In this document: one piece after another, positions 1-9,502 of the stretch
Layout: each line of letters begins with the position of its first letter
Position numbering within the stretch: the first letter of the stretch is position 1
Assembly: GCF_026625885.1 (NCBI RefSeq)
Contig: NZ_CP113068.1
Span: forward strand, 1,054,001 to 1,118,000
DNA from: Roseateles sp. SL47
GTDB taxonomy: Bacteria; Pseudomonadota; Gammaproteobacteria; Burkholderiales; Burkholderiaceae_C
DNA: 64,000 bases
Direction of reading: 5' to 3'
Notes under the pieces: generated by a model
Seen by the model: the letters and a program-made list of their open reading frames with translations, nothing else
The model's database searches: none
What the model was told of the DNA's origin: nothing
Position numbers and translations under genes: made by a program

Positions 1-232
1 CGGTGTTGGCAATCCAGTGCGGGAACGGATCGGTCGAGCCGCTGCTCACCACCCCATAACCGGTCTGACCGGAATAGTCGCCGCCCGACACGGTGTAGGC
101 GTAGTTCTTGTCCGTCGCGCCAGAGCTCAAGCCGCTGCCGGTATTGACCAGGCCTTCAATCGTGTCGGCCATCGCCACACCGCCCATCAGGGTGGCGGCC
201 AGCGCGAAGGGGGTAAGTGCAAGCAGCTTCAT
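1..232 (-). CDS. Exported protein, N-terminal fragment (PEP-CTERM-like)
   Basis: The gene runs off the left edge; only its first 77 codons are here. It starts with an ATG read on the minus strand at 232. The first 22 residues form a clear signal peptide (MKLLALTPFALAATLMGG then VAMA before the probable cleavage at Ala-Asp). The mature start (DTIEGLVNTGSGLS) and a following TGYGVVSSGSTDPFPHWI segment resemble the N-termini of small PEP-CTERM-sorted exported proteins of Burkholderiales, but the diagnostic C-terminal PEP motif lies outside the window. Export is well supported; the family is an inference. Confidence 0.6.
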   Translation of the reverse strand, partial: MKLLALTPFALAATLMGGVAMADTIEGLVNTGSGLSSGATDKNYAYTVSGGDYSGQTGYGVVSSGSTDPFPHWIANT

Positions 233-654
233 GAAGTTCCCGAATGGATGGATGTGCGAAACCTGGCAAGCGCCTGGCCCGTTGTTCTGCAGTCCATTGT
301 TCCAAAATGCGTGACTTATTGCCCCCCGTGGCCGTGGGGGTCAGGTCTGTTCTTTGGTAACGCTGGGGTAACGACCGTAGCGGCCCCCTCAATTCGGGCG
401 ACCATCGCACCAATAGGTTGGCGTTCGCACACAACAGGTGCAGCCCCTCACGATGCGGGGGATAGGCGTCGGCATGCCGCGCGGGGGGCTGGTCCACGCC
501 AGCCCAACGTCACCCGCCTTCGGCGGCAAGGTCCGCCGCTTCCGCCCGGGAAGCGAGCATGCAAGACGCCTGCGACCGCCACCGGCGCGGCCTGCCCACG
601 ATCAACGCGCAGGGCGGCCCGTTCGGTCGGAGATGGGTGGCCCCGTTGCGCCGC
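233..654. other. Intergenic region without a recognised gene
   Basis: This 422-bp stretch separates the divergent-facing upstream side of the exported protein gene from the 3' end of queA. The reading frames crossing it have no recognisable product. It holds one GC-rich hairpin (GGGCTGG at 486-492 pairing with CCAGCCC at 499-505) that could end queA transcription, but no T-tract follows on the minus strand. The promoter of the exported protein gene should lie near 240-360. Confidence 0.4.
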
Positions 655-1695
655 TCAGGCGCGCCGATCCAGCAACATCGCATCCCCATAGCTGAAAAAG
701 CGGTACCGCTGCTCGATGGCATGCCGGTACAGCGCCATGATGTGCTCATACCCCGCCAGGGCCGACACCAGCATCATCAAGGTGCTCTTGGGCAGATGGA
801 AGTTGGTGATCAGCCGGTCCACCACCTGAAACTGGAAGCCCGGGGTGATGAAGATGTCCGTCTCGCGGGCCCCGGCCTGCAACGCCCCCCCCAGCGCCGC
901 CGATTCCAATGCGCGCAAGGTGGTGGTGCCCACGGCCGTCACCCGCCCACCGGCTGCACGGCAGCGCTCGATGGCGGCCACGGTCTCTTCCGGCACCTGG
1001 AACCACTCGCTGTGCATCTTGTGCTCGGCCAGCGTTTCCACCCGTACCGGCTGGAAGGTGCCGGCGCCGACATGCAGGGTGACATGCGCGGTCTGCACAC
1101 CACGGGCCGCCAGGCGTTCCAGCAGCGCTTCATCGAAATGCAGCGCCGCCGTCGGCGCCGCCACCGCACCCGGCTCGCGGGCAAAGACGGTCTGGTAGCG
1201 CCGGACGTCATCGGCCGAATCGTCGTGGGCGATGTAGGGCGGCAGCGGCACATGGCCGTGCCGCTCCAGCAGGTCAAACGGCTCTCCGGACAAGCGCAGA
1301 TGGAACAGGCCGTTGTCCGGCCCGCAGCGGCCCAGCACCTCGGCATCAAATGCATCGGCAAAGCGCACCATCGCCCCCGGCTTGGGACTCTTGCTGGCCC
1401 GCATGTGCGCCCAGACCTCCTGTGTGCCGGGCAGCACCCGCTCCACCAGGGCCTCCACGGCCCCGCCGCTGGCCTTGGCGCCATACAGCCGCGCCTTGAT
1501 CACCCGGGTGTTGTTGAACACCAGCAGGTCTTTGGGATCCAGCAGCTCGGGCAGTTCACGGAACACACGGTCCACCGGTTCCACCGCGCGGCCGTCCAGC
1601 AGGCGGGAGGCACTGCGTTCAGCGGCGGGATGCTGGGCGATCAGTTCGTCAGGCAGAGCGAAGTCGAAGTCGCTCACGGAAAAGAGTCGGGACAT
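655..1695 (-). CDS. queA: S-adenosylmethionine:tRNA ribosyltransferase-isomerase QueA
   Basis: QueA transfers and isomerises the ribosyl part of S-adenosylmethionine onto 7-aminomethyl-7-deazaguanine in tRNA, making epoxyqueuosine (cytosol, queuosine pathway). The 346-residue product has the expected length and ordered family motifs: [20 protein letters not shown] at the N-terminus, [39 protein letters not shown] and [20 protein letters not shown] near the C-terminus. The ATG at 1695 starts [12 protein letters not shown]; the frame stays open far upstream but that is only antisense to recG. It is divergent from recG with an 87-bp gap, so promoters for both must sit at 1696-1782. No tgt is present in the window. 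Confidence 0.95.
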   Translation of the reverse strand: MSRLFSVSDFDFALPDELIAQHPAAERSASRLLDGRAVEPVDRVFRELPELLDPKDLLVFNNTRVIKARLYGAKASGGAVEALVERVLPGTQEVWAHMRASKSPKPGAMVRFADAFDAEVLGRCGPDNGLFHLRLSGEPFDLLERHGHVPLPPYIAHDDSADDVRRYQTVFAREPGAVAAPTAALHFDEALLERLAARGVQTAHVTLHVGAGTFQPVRVETLAEHKMHSEWFQVPEETVAAIERCRAAGGRVTAVGTTTLRALESAALGGALQAGARETDIFITPGFQFQVVDRLITNFHLPKSTLMMLVSALAGYEHIMALYRHAIEQRYRFFSYGDAMLLDRRA

Positions 1696-1782
1696 GGGAA
1701 ACGAGGGCCGGACAGACCCGTGCCGATCAGAATGAGGAAGGTCTGAATTCTCCCACCCGGAACGGAGGCAGAATTCCGACCC

Positions 1783-3990
1783 ATGTCCGAGGTCCCGCCC
1801 GTGCCGTCCGCCCCCCCACCTGCGACCCCGCCTGCGTCCAAACCAGCGCGCAAGGCCGCCGCCAGGAAAGGAACGGCGGGGGCGGCCGCTTCCTCCAGCG
1901 GCGGCTCCTCCACGGGCGCGACGGCCACGGGTGCGCCGCCCAAGTCCGCACCGCAAAAGGCCATGGAACGGATGGGCCTGACCCGGGACATCGACCTGGC
2001 CCTGCACCTGCCGCTGCGTTATGAGGACGAAACCCGGCTCACGCCGCTGGAAGCCGCGCGTGATGGCGACACCATCCAGTGCGAAGGCGAGGTGATCGAA
2101 AGCCGCATCGAGATTCGCGGCCGGCGGCAGTTGCTGGTGAAGCTGCGCGACGACCACGGTGGGCAGGTGCAACTGCGCTTCCTGCACTTCTACCCGGCCC
2201 ATCAGAAGACCCTGGCCGTCGGCGCCCGGGTGCGCGCCCGGGGCGAGATCCGGGTGGGGTTTTTCGGCCGCGAGATGGTGCATCCCAACTTTCGCAAGGT
2301 GGACGGCGACACCCCGCTGGCCACCTCGCTGACGCCGGTCTATCCCACCAGCGCCCAGTTGCCGCAGGCCTATCTGCGCAAGGCGATTGCATCGGCCCTC
2401 AAGCGGGCGCCGCTGGAGGAGGTGCTGCCTGCTGCGCTGCTGCCTGCAGGCCTGCCCAGCCTGCGCGAGACGCTGAATTTCCTGCACCATCCGCCCCCGT
2501 CGGCCGGCCACTCGACACTGGAAGACCACACCCATCCCGCCTGGCAGCGATTGAAGTTTGAAGAGCTGCTGGCCCAGCAGCTCAGTCAGCAGCGCGCGCA
2601 GCGGGAGCGAGCCCATCTGCGCGCCCCGGTGCTGCGCGGCGCCAAAGGCGGCCTGCATGAGCGGCTGCTGGGCGCCCTGCCCTTTGCCCTCACCGGCGCG
2701 CAGCAACGCGTGACCGAAGAGATCGCCGCCGACCTGGCATTGCCCCAGCCGATGCACCGCCTGCTGCAGGGCGATGTGGGCTCCGGCAAGACGGTGGTGG
2801 CGGCCCTTGCCGCAGCCGTGGCCATGGATGCCGGCTGGCAGTGCGCGCTGATGGCGCCGACTGAAATCCTGGCCGAGCAGCATTTCCGCAAGCTGATCGG
2901 TTGGCTGGAACCGCTGGGGGTTCAGGTGGCCTGGATCACCGGCAGCGTCAAGGGCAAGGCCCGCCAGAAGATGCTGGATGCGGCTGCTTCGGGCGAGGCC
3001 CGCCTGGTGGTGGGCACGCATGCGGTGATCGAGGACAAGGTGAAGTTTTCCCGCCTGGGGCTGGCGATCATCGATGAGCAGCATCGCTTCGGTGTCGCCC
3101 AGCGGCTGGCCTTGCGCAAGAAGCTGGCGGACAGCCTCGTGGACGAGTCCCCCGGCGCGGTGCCCATGGAGCCGCATCTGCTGATGATGAGCGCCACGCC
3201 CATTCCCCGCACGCTGGCCATGACCTACTTTGCGGACCTGGCCGTTTCCACCATCGACGAGCTGCCTCCGGGGCGCAGCCCCATCGTGACCCGCGTGTTC
3301 GCCGACGGGCGGCGAGACGATGTGATCGAGAAGATTGCCAGTGCCGTGCAGGACGGCCGGCAGGTCTATTGGGTCTGCCCGCTGATCGAGGAATCCGAGG
3401 CTCTGGACCTGAAAAACGCCACCGAGACCCATGAGGAACTGAGTGCCGCCCTGCCCGGCCGCAGGGTCGGCCTGCTGCACGGGCGCATGCCCCCGGCGGA
3501 AAAGGCGGCGGTGATGTCCCTCTTCAGCAGTGGCGAGATGAGTGTGCTGGTGGCCACCACCGTGATTGAAGTGGGTGTGGACGTGCCCAACGCCAGCCTG
3601 ATGGTGATCGAGCATGCCGAGCGCTTCGGCCTCTCGCAGCTGCACCAGCTGCGGGGTCGGGTGGGCCGGGGGTCGGTGGCCAGCGTCTGTGTGTTGCTCT
3701 ACACCGGGCCGCTGTCGGACACCGGCAAGTCCCGGCTGCGGGCGATGGCGGAGACCACGGATGGCTTCGAGATCGCGCGCCGCGATCTGGACATCCGCGG
3801 TCCCGGCGAATTCATGGGCGCCCGCCAAAGCGGCGCGCAGCTGCTTCGGTTTGCAGACCTGCAGGAGGATGCGCCGTTGCTCAGCGCTGCCCGGTCCCTG
3901 GCGCCGCGCCTGCTGGATCAATATCCGCAGGCGGCCGAGCGCCAGGTGGAGCGCTGGCTGGGGCACAAGACGGAATACCTCAAGGCCTGA
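1783..3990 (+). CDS. recG: ATP-dependent DNA helicase RecG
   Basis: RecG is the branch-migrating helicase that remodels stalled forks and Holliday junctions. The 735-residue product has an OB-fold wedge region followed by a superfamily-2 helicase core: Walker A GDVGSGKT, the family's DEQHRFG box, [16 protein letters not shown], a [15 protein letters not shown] motif and QLRGRVGRG. The first ~50 residues are a proline/alanine/serine-rich low-complexity tail not found in Escherichia coli RecG (693 residues). An internal Met at about residue 61 (MERMGLTRD) begins the conserved part, so the annotated start may be too long. The gene is monocistronic, divergent from queA and convergent with panC. 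Confidence 0.95.
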   Translation: MSEVPPVPSAPPPATPPASKPARKAAARKGTAGAAASSSGGSSTGATATGAPPKSAPQKAMERMGLTRDIDLALHLPLRYEDETRLTPLEAARDGDTIQCEGEVIESRIEIRGRRQLLVKLRDDHGGQVQLRFLHFYPAHQKTLAVGARVRARGEIRVGFFGREMVHPNFRKVDGDTPLATSLTPVYPTSAQLPQAYLRKAIASALKRAPLEEVLPAALLPAGLPSLRETLNFLHHPPPSAGHSTLEDHTHPAWQRLKFEELLAQQLSQQRAQRERAHLRAPVLRGAKGGLHERLLGALPFALTGAQQRVTEEIAADLALPQPMHRLLQGDVGSGKTVVAALAAAVAMDAGWQCALMAPTEILAEQHFRKLIGWLEPLGVQVAWITGSVKGKARQKMLDAAASGEARLVVGTHAVIEDKVKFSRLGLAIIDEQHRFGVAQRLALRKKLADSLVDESPGAVPMEPHLLMMSATPIPRTLAMTYFADLAVSTIDELPPGRSPIVTRVFADGRRDDVIEKIASAVQDGRQVYWVCPLIEESEALDLKNATETHEELSAALPGRRVGLLHGRMPPAEKAAVMSLFSSGEMSVLVATTVIEVGVDVPNASLMVIEHAERFGLSQLHQLRGRVGRGSVASVCVLLYTGPLSDTGKSRLRAMAETTDGFEIARRDLDIRGPGEFMGARQSGAQLLRFADLQEDAPLLSAARSLAPRLLDQYPQAAERQVERWLGHKTEYLKA

Positions 3991-4042
3991 CCTTCAAGGC
4001 ATGACCGCCGAGGCCTGGGCCTTGCCGGTCCAGGCCCGTCCC

Positions 4043-4059
4043 CACCGGCCAGTCCGGTG
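4043..4059. terminator. GC hairpin between convergent recG and panC
   Basis: CACCGG (4043-4048) pairs with CCGGTG (4054-4059) around a 5-base loop, between the ends of convergent recG and panC. A wider alternative pairs CCCACCG with CGGTGGG. There is no T-tract, so termination is only suggested by position. Confidence 0.3.
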
Positions 4060-4077
4060 AGAGACGGTGGGCCGCCA

Positions 4078-4911
4078 TCAGGCTTCCAGGTTGTCGATCA
4101 AGCGCGTCTGGCCCAGCTTGGCCGCGCCCAGGGCCACCAGCGGTTCCCCGTCACGCGGGGTGCCCAGGTCGTGCTGGCGGCGCAACGTCATGTAGTCCGG
4201 CAGCCAGCCGGCGTCGCGCAGGGTCAACATCGCAGCGGCTTCCAGGCGCTCGATGTCACGCGCCCCGCCCTGCCACGCCTGGATCAGGCCGCGCAGGGTC
4301 TGGGACAGCAGCAGGGCACGCTGTTTTTCAGCGTCGCTGAGATAGCCGTTGCGGCTGGACAGGGCGAGGCCGGTGTCGCTGCGACGGGTTTCACCGGCCA
4401 GGATGCGGATGGGCAAGGCCATCTGATCCACCATCCGGCGGATCACCATCAGCTGCTGATAGTCCTTCTTGCCAAAGACCGCCACATCCGGCTGCACGAT
4501 GTTGAACAGCTTGGCCACCACGGTGCAGACACCGATGAAGAAGCCGGGACGGAAGTGCCCTTCCAGGATGTCCGCCAGCTCGACCGGCGGATGCACCTTG
4601 TAGCCTTGCGGCTCGGGGTACATCGTCGCCTCATCCGGCGCAAACACCAGGTCGCAGCCGACACCGGCCAGCAGCTCCGCATCACGCTGCAGGGTGCGCG
4701 GATAGCGGTCGAAGTCTTCATGCGGCGCGAACTGCAGCCGGTTGACAAAGACCGACGCGACGATGCGCCCGGTCGGGCCCACCGCTTCGCGCGCCTGGGT
4801 GACCAGGGCCAGATGGCCGTCATGCAGATTGCCCATGGTGGGCACAAAAGCCACCGGTGCGTCCCCCTGGAGGGCGGCGCGCAGGCCGGCGATGTTGTGA
4901 TGGATCTGCAT
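4078..4911 (-). CDS. panC: Pantothenate synthetase PanC
   Basis: PanC joins pantoate and beta-alanine, using ATP, to give pantothenate, the coenzyme A precursor. The 277-residue product has the nucleotidyltransferase HIGH-type motif in [35 protein letters not shown], the [16 protein letters not shown] segment and the SSRNGYLS loop. The chosen ATG at 4911 gives [14 protein letters not shown] three codons upstream (4920) overlaps the panB stop as TTGA and could be used by translational coupling; neither start has a clear ribosome site. It is the second gene of a panB-panC operon; panD is not nearby. Confidence 0.94.
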   Translation of the reverse strand: MQIHHNIAGLRAALQGDAPVAFVPTMGNLHDGHLALVTQAREAVGPTGRIVASVFVNRLQFAPHEDFDRYPRTLQRDAELLAGVGCDLVFAPDEATMYPEPQGYKVHPPVELADILEGHFRPGFFIGVCTVVAKLFNIVQPDVAVFGKKDYQQLMVIRRMVDQMALPIRILAGETRRSDTGLALSSRNGYLSDAEKQRALLLSQTLRGLIQAWQGGARDIERLEAAAMLTLRDAGWLPDYMTLRRQHDLGTPRDGEPLVALGAAKLGQTRLIDNLEA

Positions 4912-4916
4912 GATGC

Positions 4917-5723
4917 TCAATAGGTGTGTTCAGGGGCCGGGAAGGCGCCGGACTTCACATCGGCCACATAACGGCCCACAGCCTCCTGGATGGACGCTGA
5001 GCCCTGCATGAAGTTGCGGACGAAGCGCGGACGGCGGCCCGGGGTCACATCCAGCATGTCGTGCAGCACCAGCACCTGGCCGGAGCAATCCGCCCCGGCG
5101 CCGATCCCGATCACCGGAATGCCCAGGCTCCGGGTGAGCTCGGCGGCCAGCGCGGCCGGCACCATCTCCAGCACCAGCATTTGTGCACCGGCATCGACCA
5201 GTTCGCGGGCATGCGCCTTGAGCTGGGCAGCCCCCTGCTCGTCGCGGCCCTGCACCTTGAAGCCGCTCAGAGCGGTCACCGTCTGCGGCGTCAGCCCCAG
5301 GTGGGCGCAGACCGGAATGCCGCGTTCGGTGAGAAAGCGCACCGTCTCGTTGGTCCAGCCCCCGCCTTCCAGCTTCACCATATGGGCGCCGGCCTGGGCC
5401 AGCTGCATGGCGTTGTGCCAGGCGTCCTGGGGCGAGGTGTGATAGGTGCCAAACGGCAGGTCGGCCACGATCCAGGCATGGCGCCGCGCGCGGGCCACAC
5501 AGCGGGTGTGATAGACCATTTCTTCCAGGCGCACCGGCACGGTGGTCTCCTGCCCCTGCAGCACATTGCCCAGCGAATCGCCGATCAGCAGCGCGTCCAC
5601 ACCGGCCGTGTCCAGCAGATGGGCGAAGGCTGCGTCATAGCAGGTAAGCATGGCGATTTTCTCGCCGGCGGCATGCATATCCAGCAGCCGCTGAAGGGTC
5701 ATGGGTTTTCTGTCAGTCGTCAT
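4917..5723 (-). CDS. panB: 3-methyl-2-oxobutanoate hydroxymethyltransferase PanB
   Basis: PanB transfers a hydroxymethyl group from methylenetetrahydrofolate to ketoisovalerate, the first committed step of pantothenate synthesis. The 268-residue product carries [35 protein letters not shown], the VKLEGGGW metal/substrate region, HLGLTPQTV and [14 protein letters not shown]. The ATG at 5723 ([11 protein letters not shown]) is preceded by a good GGGGAGA ribosome site about 5 bases away. A longer upstream frame exists but has no support. The gene is divergent from the OxyR-type regulator, with only 85 bp between the starts, and reads into panC. Confidence 0.95.
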   Translation of the reverse strand: MTTDRKPMTLQRLLDMHAAGEKIAMLTCYDAAFAHLLDTAGVDALLIGDSLGNVLQGQETTVPVRLEEMVYHTRCVARARRHAWIVADLPFGTYHTSPQDAWHNAMQLAQAGAHMVKLEGGGWTNETVRFLTERGIPVCAHLGLTPQTVTALSGFKVQGRDEQGAAQLKAHARELVDAGAQMLVLEMVPAALAAELTRSLGIPVIGIGAGADCSGQVLVLHDMLDVTPGRRPRFVRNFMQGSASIQEAVGRYVADVKSGAFPAPEHTY

Positions 5724-5808
5724 GCGTCTCCCCTGGTGATGTCCCACGGGTGGGGCGGCAGTGTACCGGGCGCTGCCAGGATGCCTGCTTTCTGAGGACA
5801 ATGGCGCC

Positions 5809-6729
5809 ATGACCCTGACCGAACTGCGCTACATCGTTGCCGTGGCCCGCGAACGCCACTTCGGCCGCGCCGCCGAGGCCTGCTTCGTCTCCCAGCCCAC
5901 CTTGTCGGTGGCGATCAAGAAGCTGGAGGAGGAGCTGGACGTCAAGATCTTCGAACGTGGTGCCAACGAAGTCACCATGACGCCGCTGGGCGAAGACATC
6001 GTCCGCCAGGCCCAGTCGGTGATCGAACAGGCGAGTGCCATCAAGGACATTGCCAAGCGCGGGAAGGACCCGCTGGACGGCCCGCTGCGCCTGGGCATCA
6101 TCTACACCATCGGACCCTACCTGCTGCCGGAGCTGGTGAAGCACTGCATTGAGCTGTATCCGCGGATGCCCCTGATGCTGCAGGAAAACTTCACCACCAA
6201 GCTGCTGGACATGCTGCGCACCGGGGAACTGGACTGCGCCATCATGGCCGAGCCCTTCCCCGATGCCGGCCTGGCGGTCGCCCCGCTCTACGACGAGCCG
6301 TTTGTGGTGGCGGTGCCCGCCAGCCATGCGCTGGCCAAGCGGGAGCGGATCTCGGCCGAGGAGCTGAAGGCCGAAACCATGTTGCTGCTGGGCAACGGTC
6401 ACTGCTTCCGGGACCACGTGCTGGAAGTGTGTCCGGAGTTCGCCCGGTTTTCGACCGACGCCGAAGGCATCCGCAAGAGCTTCGAAGGCAGTTCGCTGGA
6501 GACCATCAAGCACATGGTGGCCTCCGGCATGGGCGTCACCGTGGTGCCCGCCTTGAGCGTGCCGGCCCAGGTGCCGGACCATCTGCGCTACATCCCCTTC
6601 GAAGCCCCCGCACCCACCCGTCGGGTGGTGCTGGCCTGGCGCCGGACCTTCACCCGCTATGAAGCGGTGGCGGCCCTGCGCAATGCGGTCTACGCCTGCA
6701 AGCTGGACCGGGTGACGCTGCTGTCCTGA
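5809..6729 (+). CDS. oxyR: OxyR-type LysR family regulator of peroxide response
   Basis: The 306-residue product is a LysR-type regulator with an N-terminal winged helix ([20 protein letters not shown], then the [16 protein letters not shown] recognition region) and a periplasmic-binding-like sensor domain. Two cysteines stand in [17 protein letters not shown], matching the spacing and setting of the peroxide-sensing pair C199/C208 of Escherichia coli OxyR. The start at 5809 follows TGAGGACA. It lies 327 bp upstream of katA in the same direction, with dps beyond, which fits a peroxide-defence role. It is divergent from panB. Confidence 0.88.
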   Translation: MTLTELRYIVAVARERHFGRAAEACFVSQPTLSVAIKKLEEELDVKIFERGANEVTMTPLGEDIVRQAQSVIEQASAIKDIAKRGKDPLDGPLRLGIIYTIGPYLLPELVKHCIELYPRMPLMLQENFTTKLLDMLRTGELDCAIMAEPFPDAGLAVAPLYDEPFVVAVPASHALAKRERISAEELKAETMLLLGNGHCFRDHVLEVCPEFARFSTDAEGIRKSFEGSSLETIKHMVASGMGVTVVPALSVPAQVPDHLRYIPFEAPAPTRRVVLAWRRTFTRYEAVAALRNAVYACKLDRVTLLS

Positions 6730-6900
6730 GGCGGCCCGTCGGTTCAGCGGCACGGCCGCACGGCAGCCCCGGCAGCACTTCCACCAGGCTCACCGGTGCG
6801 CTGGCAGCGGGGACTGCGGATCAGCGCGGCTGCCGGCATCCCCCGAAGTACCGCCCCTTGGGCCCTCCATTCGGCACCCACCCGCTATTCCGTTTGGGGA

Positions 6901-6915
6901 ATCGTTTTTTTCTAT
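6901..6915. promoter_or_regulatory. OxyR-like half-site upstream of katA
   Basis: ATCG (6901-6904), seven bases, CTAT (6912-6915) differs at one of eight positions from the OxyR element ATAG-N7-CTAT. The second tandem element expected in the full OxyR site is not recognisable. A similar one-mismatch element lies in front of dps. Position, about 22 bases upstream of a plausible -35, fits activation. Confidence 0.4.
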
Positions 6916-6937
6916 CGCCGCGCTTAAGCTATTTGCG

Positions 6938-6966
6938 TTGATCTATTGGCTGGCGGTTTTTACAGT
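6938..6966 (+). promoter_or_regulatory. Candidate sigma-70 promoter for katA
   Basis: TTGATC (6938-6943) and TACAGT (6961-6966) each match four of six consensus bases and are separated by exactly 17 bases. The katA start is about 85 bases downstream. The rest of the 6730-7056 gap holds no gene. Confidence 0.45.
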
Positions 6967-7056
6967 CTCCTCCACGTCGCGAAACGACAAAGACCAAGCG
7001 CCAGCGCCGCCCCGGGCCTGGCCCGGTTTTGAATGTTCCCCCGAGGAGTTGATCCC

Positions 7057-8541
7057 ATGAGTGCGAAACCTGCCCACCCCGCCCAGTGCCCGGTCATGAC
7101 GACCACGGCTGGTGCCCCCATTGCCGACAACCAGAATTCCCTCACCGCCGGCCCCCGTGGCCCGGTGCTGATGCAGGATTACCAGCTGATCGAAAAGCTG
7201 GCCCATCAAAACCGCGAGCGCATTCCTGAGCGCGTGGTGCATGCCAAGGGCTGGGGCGCCTTCGGCACGCTGACCGTCACCCACGACATCAGCCGTTTCA
7301 CCCGCGCCAAGCTGTTTGGCGAAGTGGGCAAGAGCACCCCGATGCTGGCCCGTTTCTCCACCGTGGCCGGCGAACTGGGTGCGGCGGACGCGGAGCGGGA
7401 CGTGCGCGGTTTTGCGCTGAAGTTCTATACCGAAGAAGGCAACTGGGACCTGGTGGGCAACAACACGCCGGTGTTCTTCATCCGCGACCCGCTGAAGTTC
7501 CCGGACTTCATCCGCACCCAGAAGCGCCATCCGGTGAGCCATCTGCGGTCGGCCACCGCCGCCTGGGACTTCTGGAGCCTGTCGCCGGAAAGCCTGCATC
7601 AGGTCACCATCCTGATGAGCGACCGCGGCATCCCGGTGAGCCCGCGTTTCATGAACGGGTACGGCTCCCACACCTACAGCTTCTGGAACAACAACGGTGA
7701 GCGCTTCTGGGTGAAGTTCCACTTCAAGACGCGGCAAGGCCACCGCACCATGAGCAATGCCGATGCCGCCAAGGTGATCGGCGAGACCCGCGAAAGCTAT
7801 CAGGAAGACCTGTTTGGCTCGATCGACCAGGGCGACTATCCGCGCTGGACGATGTTCGTGCAGGTGATGCCGGAGCTGGACGCCGACAAGACGCCCTACA
7901 ACCCCTTCGACCTGACCAAGGTGTGGCCGCATCAGGACTACCCGCTGATTGAAGTGGGCGTACTGGAGCTCAACCGCAACGCGGACAACTACTTCGAAGA
8001 GATCGAGCAGGCCGCATTCTCGCCCAGCAACATCGTGCCGGGCATCGGTTTCAGCCCGGACCGCGTGCTGCAGGCTCGCATCTTCAGCTATGCCGACGCC
8101 CACCGTTACCGCCTGGGCACCCATTACGAAGCCCTGCCGGTGAATGCGCCCAAGTGCCCGGTGCATCACTATCACAAGGACGGCTCGATGAAGTTCTTCC
8201 GCACGCCGACCGGCAATGCCAACGCCTACTACGAGCCCAACAGCTTTGGCGGCGCCACGCAGGACCCGTCCGTGGCCGAACCGCCGCTGCGTCTGCAAGG
8301 CGACGCCGACCGCTACAACCATCGGGACGGCAATGACGACTACAGCCAGCCCGGCGCGTTGTTCCGCATCCTCGGTGCGGACCAGCAGGAACGACTGGGA
8401 CGCAATATTGCCGCGTCGATGAAGGGCGTGCCGGCGTTCATCATCGACCGCCAGCTGGGCCACTTCGACAAGGCAGATCCCGACTACGGCCGCGTGGTGC
8501 GCACCGCCCTGCGCGAGCTGGACATCGAGTTCACGGCCTGA
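7057..8541 (+). CDS. katA: Monofunctional heme catalase KatA
   Basis: KatA disproportionates hydrogen peroxide to water and oxygen. The 494-residue length is that of small-subunit (clade 3) catalases. Active-site histidine is His62 in [12 protein letters not shown], the distal asparagine lies in [12 protein letters not shown], and the proximal heme tyrosine in [15 protein letters not shown]. The ATG at 7057 follows GAGGAG by eight bases; an earlier ATG at 7033 is not supported. It sits downstream of oxyR, and upstream of a 35-residue membrane peptide and dps, forming a peroxide-defence neighbourhood. Confidence 0.96.
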   Translation: MSAKPAHPAQCPVMTTTAGAPIADNQNSLTAGPRGPVLMQDYQLIEKLAHQNRERIPERVVHAKGWGAFGTLTVTHDISRFTRAKLFGEVGKSTPMLARFSTVAGELGAADAERDVRGFALKFYTEEGNWDLVGNNTPVFFIRDPLKFPDFIRTQKRHPVSHLRSATAAWDFWSLSPESLHQVTILMSDRGIPVSPRFMNGYGSHTYSFWNNNGERFWVKFHFKTRQGHRTMSNADAAKVIGETRESYQEDLFGSIDQGDYPRWTMFVQVMPELDADKTPYNPFDLTKVWPHQDYPLIEVGVLELNRNADNYFEEIEQAAFSPSNIVPGIGFSPDRVLQARIFSYADAHRYRLGTHYEALPVNAPKCPVHHYHKDGSMKFFRTPTGNANAYYEPNSFGGATQDPSVAEPPLRLQGDADRYNHRDGNDDYSQPGALFRILGADQQERLGRNIAASMKGVPAFIIDRQLGHFDKADPDYGRVVRTALRELDIEFTA

Positions 8542-8605
8542 GGCGACAGCCTTCGGACATCCTCACGGGGCACTTGTGGCCCCCCTCACAACAGGAGAAC
8601 ACACC

Positions 8606-8713
8606 ATGACGCTCAGAACAGGCCAACGACTGCTGGGACTGGTCCTCGTCGCCGCGGGGGCCGCACTCAATGCCCAGACCTTGGTGGACTGGATGCGCCA
8701 CGGCACTGCCTGA
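8606..8713 (+). CDS. 35-residue single-span membrane peptide downstream of katA
   Basis: This short frame is supported by its signals rather than homology. AGGAG at 8593-8597 stands eight bases before the ATG, the frame closes after 36 codons with TGA, and a strong intrinsic terminator (8745-8770) follows 31 bases later. The product starts MTLRTGQRLL, has one hydrophobic stretch (LLGLVLVAAGAAL, residues 9-21) and a polar tail ending MRHGTA. It begins 64 bp after katA, so it is probably co-transcribed with it. The function is unknown; a small stress-linked membrane peptide is a reasonable guess. Confidence 0.55.
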   Translation: MTLRTGQRLLGLVLVAAGAALNAQTLVDWMRHGTA

Positions 8714-8744
8714 GCGCCATCCGGTTCCATCCCTTGCGCAGGCG

Positions 8745-8770
8745 GGGCCAGGCAACGCCTGGCCCTTTCT
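8745..8770 (+). terminator. Intrinsic terminator of the katA transcript
   Basis: A perfect 9-bp stem, GGGCCAGGC (8745-8753) with GCCTGGCCC (8757-8765), closes a three-base loop and is followed by TTTCT. It ends the katA-small peptide unit before dps. Confidence 0.8.
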
Positions 8771-8818
8771 GCTTGGCGCGTCCACTGACCTCCCCCATGC
8801 CACTGACACCCGAATCAG

Positions 8819-8833
8819 TTAGGCTTGCGCTAT
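8819..8833. promoter_or_regulatory. OxyR-like half-site upstream of dps
   Basis: TTAG (8819-8822), seven bases, CTAT (8830-8833) matches ATAG-N7-CTAT at seven of eight positions, about 70 bases upstream of the dps start. The same degenerate pattern precedes katA. Binding by the OxyR-type protein is an inference. Confidence 0.4.
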
Positions 8834-8903
8834 TGCAAGGGCGCCGCCAGCGCCCATCTATTTCATTGCCTCATCGCTTTACCGACACTCCAGGAGTCCG
8901 CAG

Positions 8904-9452
8904 ATGGCCAAGAAGTCCCCCGTCGCACCCGTCACCCCCGTGGCCCCCACCTCCACCAAGGGGTCCAAGGGCCAGCCCTCCATCAACATCGGCATCAGCG
9001 ACAAGGACCGCGCCGCGATCGCCCAGGGCCTGTCCAAGCTGCTGGCGGACACCTACACGCTGTACCTGACCACCCATAATTTCCACTGGAACGTGACCGG
9101 GCCGATGTTCAATTCGCTGCATGCGATGTTCATGACCCAATACACCGAGCTGTGGAATGCGGTGGACCCGATTGCCGAGCGCATCCGTTCGCTGGGCCAT
9201 GCGGCCCCGGGCTCCTACGCCCAGTTCGCCGCGCTCAGCTCGCTGCCGGATGCCCCCAGCACCCCGCCGAAGGCGCTGGACATGGTGCGCATCCTGGTGG
9301 AAGGCCATGAAGGCGCCGCCCGCACCGCCCGCTCGCTATTCCCGCTGCTGGACAAGGCCAGTGACGAGCCCAGCGCCGACCTGCTGACCCAGCGCCTGAC
9401 GGTGCATGAGCAGACCGCCTGGATGCTGCGCAGCCTGTTGGAAGATCGTTGA
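8904..9452 (+). CDS. dps: Dps family DNA-binding ferritin-like protein
   Basis: Dps forms a dodecamer that oxidises and stores iron with peroxide and coats DNA. The 182-residue product has the ferroxidase segment [14 protein letters not shown], with the conserved His and Trp, then [23 protein letters not shown] carrying the shared-site Asp/Glu residues, and a C-terminal helix [14 protein letters not shown]. The N-terminal tail ([22 protein letters not shown]) is lysine- and proline-rich, typical of DNA-binding Dps tails. An AGGAG site precedes the ATG. It follows katA after a terminator, so it has its own promoter. Confidence 0.94.
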   Translation: MAKKSPVAPVTPVAPTSTKGSKGQPSINIGISDKDRAAIAQGLSKLLADTYTLYLTTHNFHWNVTGPMFNSLHAMFMTQYTELWNAVDPIAERIRSLGHAAPGSYAQFAALSSLPDAPSTPPKALDMVRILVEGHEGAARTARSLFPLLDKASDEPSADLLTQRLTVHEQTAWMLRSLLEDR

Positions 9453-9502
9453 TCCTCTGCTGATCTTCTGTTGATCAGCCGTTGATCAACCGCTGATCAA
9501 GC
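9448..9502. repeat. Five 11-bp direct repeats spanning two stop codons
   Basis: Five units of pattern G(T/C)TGATC plus four variable bases run without gaps at 9448, 9459, 9470, 9481 and 9492. The array contains the dps stop codon at one end and the stop codon of the convergent phosphotransacetylase gene at the other. Units four and five fold into a 7-bp hairpin (TTGATCA 9482-9488 with TGATCAA 9494-9500), so the array may double as a bidirectional terminator. Confidence 0.75.

Noticed and set aside
655..3966. Open frame of about 1100 codons on the minus strand running through recG into queA
   Set aside because: Only the queA part has family motifs; the rest is a Gln/His/Gly-rich shadow of recG, as expected in high-GC DNA.
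4917..5810. Longer panB start at 5810
   Set aside because: The added 29 residues overlap the oxyR start region and the ATG at 5723 has a strong ribosome site.
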